A DNA stretch of 64,000 nucleotides from Straminergon stramineum (taxonomy: Eukaryota > Streptophyta > Bryopsida > Hypnales > Calliergonaceae), in the NCBI GenBank assembly GCA_963920665.1, contig OY987267.1:11966001-12030000 (forward strand), given 5' to 3'. Positions within the stretch are counted from its first letter, which is position 1; every line of letters starts with the position of its first letter. Below the pieces are notes generated by a model. It made no database searches and was not told where the DNA came from. It was given only the letters and a program-made list of their open reading frames with translations. The position numbers and the translations under genes are program-made. Below are positions 47,822-56,560 of the stretch, in pieces.

Positions 47822-50270
47822 AATTGACGCCCCTAGTTCTTCTAAATTCATAGTCATAGTATTGATAGTAATCACATGGCTTGAAATAGTATTGAAAGGA
47901 ATAGAAGAAGTACAATGTAGGAAAATGAAAGTAATCTCAAAGCTACTCAACATTTTTTTTACAACATCTGCAAACAAAGCTACCATGTGCTCACTACTAG
48001 CCTGCTGCAATTGGAACAATTCAAGTTCCAAATTTCTATTCTCTTGACGCTCTACCAAGTTATCTTTGTGCATGGTCATTGCAGCTTCGATCCTTAGCTT
48101 TTCAATTTCAGCAATGAAATCAGCCATCTTATCCAATGCATCCATCAAACTCCTATCAATTTTGGCCCTTGTAGTTGGTTTTGTGGATGTACCTTTGCCA
48201 CAACATCCAACCAGATTTGTTGCACGTATTCGTGGATTGCTTCTAATGTTGTCATGGCTAGTTGATGAAGTTGGGACAGACCGCTGTCGTATTGTAAATG
48301 TGTTCATTATGTGAAAATGCATAATTGTTTGTTAAATTGGAGGGTTTTTTTTTCTAGAGTTTCAAGAAATAAATGGGGTTATACTCCACTTGAACTCTTT
48401 TTTTTACCTCTATTTGACAAACACTTAGTTTTTTGATTTCTATACTAGAAGATATTTTAATATATTAGTTAGTTAGGTTGAAGTTGTAAAAACAAAAGGT
48501 AAAACTTGTTTTACCTTTTTCCTTATTTTTATTTTTATTTTTAATGGATTAAAAATCCATGTAGATGATATGGATAGACTTATCAAGAATAGGAAGTGAC
48601 CCATGTGGGTATTATGGCCCATGTGGCTTCTTAGTGGCCCAAACCCACTAACTTAAGTGAATGGCATGGAGGTTGAGGTGGCGGATGAGGTTGAGGATCA
48701 TCTTCTTTCTCCTCCTTGTTTGCTTAGGGGAGCCGTCACTTTGGGAGGGGAGAGCACTTTGTACATGGAGATTTTGGTAATGAGATTTTGAGAGCTTGTG
48801 TATCTTGTTTTTGTGTTTCCAAAAAGCTATCACTCATGAAGTTTGGAGTTAGTATGTGTAAATTATGAGTTTGGGAGTGAAGTGTTGTGAAGCTGCCTCA
48901 AACTTTCAAGAGAGTGATCTTTGAAAGGGTATGAAATGTGGACAGTACTTTGTATTTGAGTGAAACTTAGGGAGCTTGTAGATGTTCATGTTAGCTTTCC
49001 AAAATGGGTTTACTTTCTTGATTTGGAGGTAGTATGAGAAAGTTATGGGCTTGAGAGTGAAAGGGTGAAGGGATACTTTCGGGTTTTCAAGTGAGTGAGT
49101 TTTGAAAGGCTATGAAATGTGTACAGTACTTTGTATTTGAGTGAAACTTGGGGAGCTTGTAGATGTTCATGTTATCTTTCCAAAATGGGTTTATTTTCTT
49201 GATTTGGAGGTAGTATGAGAAAGTTATGGGCTTGAGAGTGAAGTATAGGTGAGCTACCTTTGAGTTGGGAAGGGTGAACTTTGACCGACCATAAAAGTCG
49301 GACAGTATCTTAGTTTTGAGTGAATTTCGGAGAGGTTGTAGAACTTTTTGTTAGCTTTCCAGAGGCATATCACACTCTTAGTTTGGAGTTGTATAGCGAA
49401 CGTGGCACTCAATCAACTATCAGACACTTCTTTGAGGGGAGTTCATGAAGGATATGACTTTGTTTCCAGAATTTTTTACCATACATGGGGTATATTGAGA
49501 CTCCATGACATCTTTGGACGGGTGTATAGAAGGGTGATAGTATTTTGGTTCATATGGCATCATTGGGAGGATTTATTGTTATGTTTGTGACTTTGGCCAC
49601 GGGATCTTTCATTATTTGAACCACATCTAGTTGCAGCTAAAAGCCCTGCGTTTTCCCAAGGCAAGGCCTCTCTACTCGACACCGCGGTGGAGAGTGCAAT
49701 GAAGTCATGTGACCCTCTCCATCATACTCCTCAAAGAGATCTACTGGTGCATTTGAGGTCCCTATTCCTGGCACTGGTACACCTTGGTCCATTCCACTAG
49801 GGACACTGTTGGCTTTAGCTGTGAGGCTAAGGATCTCATCAATTTGGTCATACCAAATGAATTTGGCGCCGTCATCTCTAACTCCGCCACCCGTCTGGTT
49901 TCTTAGCTTCTTGATCTTTGAATATGTGCTCCGTAACTTCTCCTACTTGTCAGACAAAGACTTTACCTTCCGCTCTGATTCGTGAGGAAATTGTGCAATG
50001 AGGAGCTTGTGAATTCTCTCCCACTAATGATGTCGCATTGTAATACTATTGTGAGCCTCCACATGCTCCTTGCATTGCGACAACAAAAATCTTATAGTAG
50101 CATTGCTCTAATGCCGCTTTTGTGGTGCTACCGGTAGAGGTGGACCTACAAGAATGGAAGAAATAGGAAGAGCTGCTTGAGAAGAAGACATGCCACTTGA
50201 AGTTGGGGTACTGCTTGTGAGAAGCAACCTTATATAACCCTCACCCTCCATGCTTACCCTCAACCCTACC
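47822..50270 (-). pseudogene. PIF/Harbinger ORF1 (Myb/SANT-like), split by a solo LTR
   Basis: Minus-strand frame from about 50251 (MEGEGYIRLLLTSS) to 49686 and, after the inserted LTR, from 48284 to about 47930. The N-terminal half has a trihelix/Myb-SANT-like segment: TIRFLLSQCKEH...WERIHKLLIAQFPHESER...LRSTYSKIKKLRNQTGGG...KFIWYDQIDEIL. The C-terminal half is a coiled coil (MDALDKMADFIAEIEKLRIE). Removing the LTR and one CCGC copy restores an unbroken frame across the junction, SLHSPPR-SVPTSSTSHD. Three other in-frame TAG codons (near 50112, 50025 and 49950) disable it independently. ORF1 normally works with the transposase in DNA binding; this copy cannot. Confidence 0.75.
48285..49681. 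mobile_element. Solo LTR copy 2 (1397 bp, TSD CCGC), inverse of copy 1
   Basis: Reverse complement of the LTR at 33673-34889 over its length, with the same TGTCG...CGACA ends. Flanked by CCGC on both sides (48281-48284, 49682-49685). It is about 180 bp longer because a unit including 'gtagatgttcatgtta-ctttccaaaatgggttta' is present twice (about 48970-49065 and 49150-49245) but only once in copy 1. It lies inside the coding frame of Harbinger ORF1, so it post-dates that element. Confidence 0.85.
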
Positions 50271-50559
50271 CTCCCTTCAAAGCAACAACACAAAAAAATT
50301 AGAGCTCTAAACCTAAAGCATAAGCACAAGTACAACAATTCCAAAACTAGAAAATAAAATGAAGCATAAGCACAAGTATAACAACTCCAAAACTCTAAAA
50401 TAATAAAAAATAACCACAAGTACAACAACTCCAAAACTATAAAAAAAGAAAGCATAAACACAAGTACAACAACTTCAAAACTATAAAAAAAAAAATGAAG
50501 AATAACCACAAGTACCACAAGTCCATGCAACATAAAAAAATAAAGCAACAACAACTCTA

Positions 50560-51139
50560 AAACTATTAAAAAAATGAAGGAAGACGTGGGAGCATACCTC
50601 GCAGTAGAACCTTGGAGTTGGAACAGACAGACCTCGCAATCAGAGTAGTAGACCTTGCAGTTAGAGAAGACAAAGTATCATAGTCTGCTCTAAATCCGCA
50701 CGTCTTCTAAAGATTGTCCCTAGCTAGGTTCTGAAATGGACGTTAACAAGTTGTAAAATGCAAATGTGTAAAGCATTGAATGTTTTGTAAATGTGTCAGA
50801 GCGGTATAAAATTTGTTAAACGTTCCTTTATACTTTGCTAGTGGATGGAATAAGAGCTAAGGTGAGTCCATTTCTGAAATATTTACCTGTGTTCAAAAAA
50901 ACTTTTCTCCTCCAACTTCGAATGCTAATATATTTCAATTTGTACGGTCAAACTTGATAAAAATTTTACCACATGATCTCATACAAATATAGTACAAGAT
51001 CCTACGGTTGGATTTTTAATTTTTTAATTTTATTTCTTTCTTAAAAGAACGCTGCAGAAATGACAATTTCGAGTGATTTTTGTCAAAAAATAGGCCTCAG
51101 CCCTTTAGGAGTCTAGTTTAGTAAAGGTCGCATTTTGGA
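50560..51139. repeat. Dispersed repeat region, no gene
   Basis: 50890-51080 is a weak relative of the 41.6- and 60.1-kb repeats (cgaatgctaatatatttcaa...gtacaagatcctacggtt). Nothing coding. The rest is the upstream flank of Harbinger ORF1. Confidence 0.5.
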
Positions 51140-51430
51140 ACCCTGTCTATTACTTTCTACATGCTCTTGTACTTGTTTTTGGTGAAGCAATATCTTTTTT
51201 CAGACGACACATGTGTGGGTTTTGTAAGGTCTACGATCAAAAACTAGATACCTATGGCAGAATTCTTTAAAAATTCATAAGTAATTCAAATCTGCTCCGA
51301 TAAATATGAAACCACTTGGGTTAGATTCCACATCAATTTTTCTTCGAGTGAAAAATAAGGAAAAATATTTTCGTGCATCGAAGAACCATCGAAAAGGCCG
51401 ACCAGCCCTTAAACGCACGGTTTTTGAGCA
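51140..51430 (-). repeat. Dispersed repeat, copy 2 (inverse of 9.09-9.38 kb)
   Basis: Reverse complement matches 9090-9375 with roughly one change per ten bases, including ggtctacgatc, gaaaccacttgggttagat and ggccgaccagcccttaaacgc. It ends just before the GC-rich region upstream of the minC-like gene. Confidence 0.75.
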
Positions 51431-51499
51431 GACTACCTTCGCACCTTCGCAGAAATTCTGCAAAAAGGTAAAAAAAAACTAACTTGTCCCCACCAAGGG

Positions 51500-51712
51500 G
51501 TGAATCTCGGGAGGAGATTTCACCGTCGCTGGCGCTGGCGGGGCTTAAATCCGCCAGGGCGAGTTCCGCCACCCCGCCAGGTGGAACCCGCCAGCACCCG
51601 CCACATTAAGGCGCATGTGCGCGGCCTCAACCCCTATTGACTCCAAGGCCCCCCATGGTGAGTATGACTGCCCGCATTCTTCCGAATCCCGTTTCCTCGC
51701 AAGAATCATGCA
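51500..51712 (+). promoter_or_regulatory. GC-rich upstream region of the minC-like gene
   Basis: A sharp rise in GC content with repeated CCGCCA/TGGCGG motifs forming short inverted repeats (51525-51605), directly before the ATG at 51713. It probably holds the promoter and 5' leader. No TATA box or other defined site can be assigned. A similar CCACCCCGCCA motif lies at 44.69 kb. Confidence 0.3.
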
Positions 51713-54230
51713 ATGGGCCTTGACAGCCATCTTCTTCTCCAATTTCGCTCGAACTTTTTGATAGCAAATGCAGCACGATGTGGTTCCCCACAGAAAGAAG
51801 CTTTAGCGCAATCATGGAGGTTGCTAAACTGTGGAAAACTTTCTGCAACCACTACGAGGAATCGTAGTGTTTTCCGAAGGTATTCAGGGTTTTCAAGCGC
51901 TCTGGATTGTGGCTTCTCGAATTGGAAGAGAATAAACCGGGAGTGCTTCTTGATCCGACGTAGCTTCGCCATCGCTGCGGTGTCTGCAGACTCCGGTGAT
52001 GCTGCGCAGAATTTTACTGAGGCGGCGAAATGCCCCTGTCTGTACCTCCAGGGCACGGTTGCGTCCGGCAACACCATTCGGTATCCGGGAACCGTCGTTG
52101 TAAGCATTCGCGGTATTTGATTTTCGTTTGCTGTTGCCAATCTACCTTTCGGAGGCTTTTCTTGAGTCGCATTGCATCGATTGATCGTTTGATGGCAGGT
52201 TCGATTTGTGCACTTAGATGGTGCAGGTTTTGATGAGACGGAAATTGCGATATTTGTTTGGTTCCATTAGGTTCTGGGCGATGTGCAAGAAGGAGGAGCC
52301 GTCATTGCAGACGGCGACATTGTAGTTCTCGGTTGGCTTTCCGGAGATGTTCACGGTGGTCGGAACGGAAAAAGGAGTGCTGTTGTTTACGCGACGCAGG
52401 TGGATGATGCTTGTCACATTCGCATCGGTGAATCAGTTGCCTTGGTTTCTACGTCGCAGTTTGGTGGCTGTCCCGTGATTGCCTCAATACAGGAAGACGG
52501 CTCACTGGGGTAAGGAATGATTGGCGGAATCTCCTTCACACTCCCCCCAAACCCTAATTGAATCCAATGTTGGAAAGCCGGAAAATTTTGCAACAGTTTT
52601 GAGTCGCGGTATCCAAGGTTCCTGACCGCTGCCTGACATGGTGCCTGTAGCATTCGTGCAGCAGCGCAAAAGTTGAATGACGTTAAGGAAGGTCGCAATT
52701 CGAGCGAATTACGAGGTTCAGCGGAGAAAGAAGCATCGATAGATTCCGAGAGCACGGCTTCAAAACGACCTGCACAACTCGCATTGTTCACTGGAGTATA
52801 CATTAGTGCGGTTGGCATGGCATTGCTAATCTTTCCAACACCTCTATTTGGTAAGACACTCTAGCATAATTGAGATTTACTTTGTCTCTCATATCTGAAA
52901 AGTGCGACTAGCTCAATAACTAGTCCTGTTGAAAACTACTGAAGATGGTACGACTGACTTGTTGAAGCGATTGTGCGAATGATTTCAATTCAGGCGCTTT
53001 GTTTGACGTGCGGACTGTAACTGTGGGATGGATACGAGTTGGAGCCATCCTGGCTGTGGTAGTCACTTTAACCTCCTATTGCCCACTGCCCGAAAGGTTC
53101 TGCTTCCATGTCTGTAGCTGCGAGTCATTCAGTAAGCTTCAAGGAAAGCAACAAAATGTATCAATAGTAACAAGAAATCATGTCTTGTATTTCCAAATTC
53201 GACTGTTAGCTTCCTAAGCGGAATTTCCAGTTTATAGCATAGTCACTAGGGGTTAAGATTTGTTTCGTTTTTATTGTTTTCTTAGTTTCATTTGAATGCT
53301 CTTATTTTGGACAGGCGCTTGGATTACCGCCATAGACCTCGAAGTCGCCACTCTTGCTAACTTCATGTACACTTGCGAACTCTGTCTGTAGGAAGAACGT
53401 GCTCCATATTAACCTCTGAAAATACGCACACATGCTGCTCTATCAAGAAGTTTTTTGAGTCGAGTGAATCTAAAAACGAGCTACTAATCTGCAGGTCTTT
53501 GGAGTATACTACATTGGAACAGCCATCGGTGACATGCGAGGTAGCCCTGGTGCGCGGGCATTTTACATGTCCACCGTTGTAGGCCGCGTGGTAAGCATTC
53601 GATGTCCCCTGCCTCAATTTCCAAGTCTAAAATTTCCTAAACTTCACTACTGTAGCGTTCTGCGACAGTTGCCGCCTTTCGTCCACATTCGCTGAAGCTT
53701 AATTGGTAGACTTCCAGTTGTAGGTGGGGTTTTGCAGCCTTTGACATGGAAGCCAACAGTTTCAAGGCCACTTTAGATTGCACAAGTCGAAGCAGCAAGC
53801 TTAAAATCGGAACCAACATCACTTGCACCAATCAAGGTGTACGATATATTTTTGTCTCAGGCTTGTTGCTTCAACCTGTGCAGTCTAACGTAGCCTTCTC
53901 CTTATTATTTTGTGGTTTGTGTTTCAGGATGTGAGTCTGACAACATGCTTCATTTTGTGTAGTTTCTGTTTTTCAGTTTCTGCGGGCTAGTGGCTGCTGG
54001 CGCTGCTCAACGTGCTCTCCTCCTGGTACCTTCATCTTAGCTGACATTGTAGGATTGATACAATTCTGTTATCTCTTGGCTTTCCTAATTATGTCTCCAG
54101 TGTTGCATGTTTTCAGTGGGATGACGACTTGCCCTTACCTGTACAGGTTGGAGTAGTTAACCTGCTAGGGGCCATGTCCATGTTCTTTGCCTTGCAACAA
54201 AATTCTAGAGCAAGAGCTATGAAGGTTTGA
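51713..54230 (+). CDS. Plastid MinC-like protein fused to a membrane domain
   Basis: Eight exons: 51713-52099, 52271-52509, 52651-52850, 52994-53058, 53495-53590, 53656-53705, 53977-54025 and 54147-54230. Their phases all agree and give 389 residues. Residues 1 to about 105 look like a chloroplast transit peptide (Ser/Arg-rich). Residues 110-220 match the beta-helical MinC C-terminal domain, which binds MinD: LQGTVASGNTIRYPGTVV, GDVQEGGAVIADGDI and GGRNGKRSAVVYATQ, ending PVIASIQEDGSLGIR across the exon 2/3 junction. The style is cyanobacterial. After a charged linker come three or four membrane segments (about 250-275, 286-306 and 345-380). The usual N-terminal FtsZ-inhibiting MinC domain is absent. 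Exons 6-7 are the least certain. Role inferred: MinD-linked placement of the plastid division ring. minD lies convergently 0.8 kb away. Confidence 0.75.
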
Positions 54231-55023
54231 ATATATCCAATTTCTGGATAAGAACTCAAACTGATCGGAGCTCTCAGTAGACCCATCGGTAGCAAATGGA
54301 GAGTACTGCGTGCAGGTCTTTCATTATTTACTCAGTCCTCATCTGGCGTGAGACCATTGTATGTGCAAAGATGTACTCTTTCAGAGTCTTGAGATATGTT
54401 AAGAGGTCGGGATGTAAAGTTCCCTGCTAGCAGTATTTGCAAAGTTCCCGATGAGTTCTGTCTATCCTTGATATCATGACATCGAAAGAAAACGTCGCAA
54501 ATGGAACACTGATCGATGAATACCACCCACAAGGATCCCAAAATTAAAGCGCAAGCTGTAAGATATAACTGATCATTGTTGCGGACTAATTCAAAACTTC
54601 GAGACCAAGTAACAGATTTCCCACCGGGCCAACCTCATAATATCCCAAGCAAGAAAGAATTGCAATTGAATTTTAAAAGCGAAGACACTCTTCAAACAGC
54701 AACTTCTGTACTCAGCGGAGAACGCAATGAAGTGATAGTACTGATACAATAATTTCATTACCAAAATTTACTGGATGCTTCAAAATTTGATATTTTGAAG
54801 AAAACAACCTGGAAAGAGCAAACTCTCAAACAGCACATTGAAGTCCACGCCAAGTTGAACCCACAAGTAGCCACACTCCGCTACTCTATATAATCTTGCA
54901 TTCCACAGAGTTGAAGCGAACTAGGCACTCTGAAATAATATGCACGTTGGTTAGGATTCTCTTACAATGGACCGTGCACCGAACCTGGGAATCTTCCGAC
55001 TAAGTAAAATGCACTCCTATAGC
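54231..55023. other. Convergent 3' region between minC-like gene and minD
   Basis: No gene on either strand. It must contain both 3' untranslated regions. No clear polyadenylation site can be assigned. Confidence 0.5.
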
Positions 55024-56214
55024 TCAACCCTTGCCCCCCATGAAAGGCAAAAAGCTTCGTTTCTGAGGTGCTTCCTCAATCAAGACCGCTTTCATGCTAT
55101 CCTTTTCCACTAACCTCCACGCCATTTGCTCCAGCGCCAAGCCGGCCAGCGTCGGCGGATTCTTGAGCACCAATGGGTAGCCCCGGTTGGTGCTTTTGAT
55201 CACTTCCGAATCCTCAGGGATAACGCCCAGCAACGGCAAGCCCAGCATTTCTTGCACATCCAGCACCGACATCATGTCCTCCCCTTTGATCATATCACTT
55301 CGCACTCTGTTCACCACCATCTTAATATCCTTAATTCCATCACACTCCAGAAGTCCTGTCACTCGGTCGGCATCCCTCAAACTAGTAATATCCGGTGTAG
55401 TCACAAGAATGGCCTCTTGCGCAGGCGTGATCGCCGTGATGAATCCGGCGTCAATCCCCGCCGGACAATCGATCAATATGAAATGTGGTTGCCCCTCAGG
55501 CCGTTTCTTGAGTGCATCCACTAACCACGTGAGCGCCTTCCCTCCGAATCCCAACGGCATTTTATAACGCGGCTTATTAATACACAAAAGCTCGAAATTC
55601 GTCCACCGCTTGTCCCGAATCAACGCCTGGTCCAGTCGGCACTCGCCGTTCAGAACCTCCATCGCGGTGTAGTTCACACGATTCTCAAGACCGAGCAGCA
55701 AATCAAGATTTCGGAGGCCGACGTCGGCGTCAATAGCGACTACTTTGAAGTTCAACCGCGCAAGACACATTCCAAGGTTGGCAGTGGTGGTGGTTTTCCC
55801 GACTCCTCCTTTCCCTGAGGTGATCACAACCACGCGTGGAACCTCGCCCGCGAGCTCCGGTCGTCTATTCCATTGCAACATGGCTTGTGCCACTCCTTGG
55901 CATCGCTTTCCCCGGGAACCTAATTGCCTCTCTTTCAACCCTTCCAAACCCTCGCCAACAATATGCCCTAACCTCAATTCGCCACCATACCAATCACACC
56001 CCAAGCCCGCCACATTGCTCGTCCATCGCCCGTTTCTGCTGCCCGGAGCCCGCGAAATGGAACTCACCTGAGAAGCGCGCGACATCCCAGAACACGACGC
56101 TGTGGAAGCACGAGCAGAAGCTGACAAAGCTCCGGTCCATGGTCGCTCCACGCCATTGCTGAGATACACCTGCTGCTGCTGTAATGCAGCTGAGGGCCCC
56201 GCAGCAAGCCTCAT
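55024..56214 (-). CDS. minD: Plastid septum-site ATPase MinD, intronless
   Basis: A single 396-residue frame. Residues 1 to about 120 form a Ser/Ala/Arg-rich leader typical of chloroplast import; the mature ATPase follows. The deviant Walker A motif SGKGGVGKTTTTANLG is at 133-148. AIDADVGLRNLDLLLGLENR follows as the MinD signature, then FILIDCPAGIDAGF as Walker B and switch II. The C-terminal part ends in a likely amphipathic membrane-targeting helix (LALEQMAWRLVEKDSMKAVL) and a short basic tail. Known role: ATP-dependent membrane-bound dimer that places the FtsZ ring; in plants it sits inside the plastid with MinE and ARC3. No lesion. A shorter start (M44) is possible but the upstream ATG gives the fuller leader. 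It is convergent with the minC-like gene. Confidence 0.95.
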   Translation of the reverse strand: MRLAAGPSAALQQQQVYLSNGVERPWTGALSASARASTASCSGMSRASQVSSISRAPGSRNGRWTSNVAGLGCDWYGGELRLGHIVGEGLEGLKERQLGSRGKRCQGVAQAMLQWNRRPELAGEVPRVVVITSGKGGVGKTTTTANLGMCLARLNFKVVAIDADVGLRNLDLLLGLENRVNYTAMEVLNGECRLDQALIRDKRWTNFELLCINKPRYKMPLGFGGKALTWLVDALKKRPEGQPHFILIDCPAGIDAGFITAITPAQEAILVTTPDITSLRDADRVTGLLECDGIKDIKMVVNRVRSDMIKGEDMMSVLDVQEMLGLPLLGVIPEDSEVIKSTNRGYPLVLKNPPTLAGLALEQMAWRLVEKDSMKAVLIEEAPQKRSFLPFMGGKG

Positions 56215-56560
56215 CGTTCCTTGAACGTCTCCTTCGTCTACAAGCGAAATCTATACCACGTAGCTTGCATTAAAAAGACAAGGAAATGCAACACTTGGCC
56301 TGCATCCGAACAACCCAAACGTCTCTCCCACAGAATTCTCTTGCGAGCTCGTGAGTTCCGCGTCTCTCTCCCATCCAGCCCAGTGTGGGTGGGTTTTAGG
56401 GCTTACAGAAGAACCAGAGAAGCTCATTTACATTCGTCCACGTTCGTCATAATGCTTCCTCGTTCGTCCTCGTTTGTCCCCATTCGTCCCTGGTCGTCCC
56501 CATTTGTCCTCATTCGTCGGTAATTGACCACATTCGTCTGGGTTTCAAAGTTCTGATGCA
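56215..56560 (-). promoter_or_regulatory. Upstream region of minD
   Basis: Directly 5' of the minD start on the minus strand. 56430-56545 is made of tandem near-repeats of 'cattcgtcc/gttcgtcc' (about ten copies), an unusual short-repeat tract that could lie in the promoter or 5' leader. No specific factor site is assigned. Confidence 0.4.

Noticed and set aside
44690..51605. GC-rich CCACCCCGCCA blocks as Harbinger terminal repeats
   Set aside because: The two blocks share a 12-base motif in the same orientation, not inverted, and no TWA duplication was found at either.
51706..52140. 144-codon minus-strand open frame over minC exon 1
   Set aside because: Antisense shadow; the plus strand has exon phases and MinC_C homology.
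51713..54230. Direct insertion of plastid or bacterial DNA carrying minC
   Set aside because: The gene has spliceosomal introns and a targeting leader, so it is an established nuclear gene, not a recent organelle insert or contaminant.
54231..55023. A minE gene between minC-like and minD
   Set aside because: No open frame with MinE features on either strand in this interval or within several kb.
55126..56162. Several plus-strand open frames opposite minD
   Set aside because: GC-rich shadow frames of the minD gene on the other strand.
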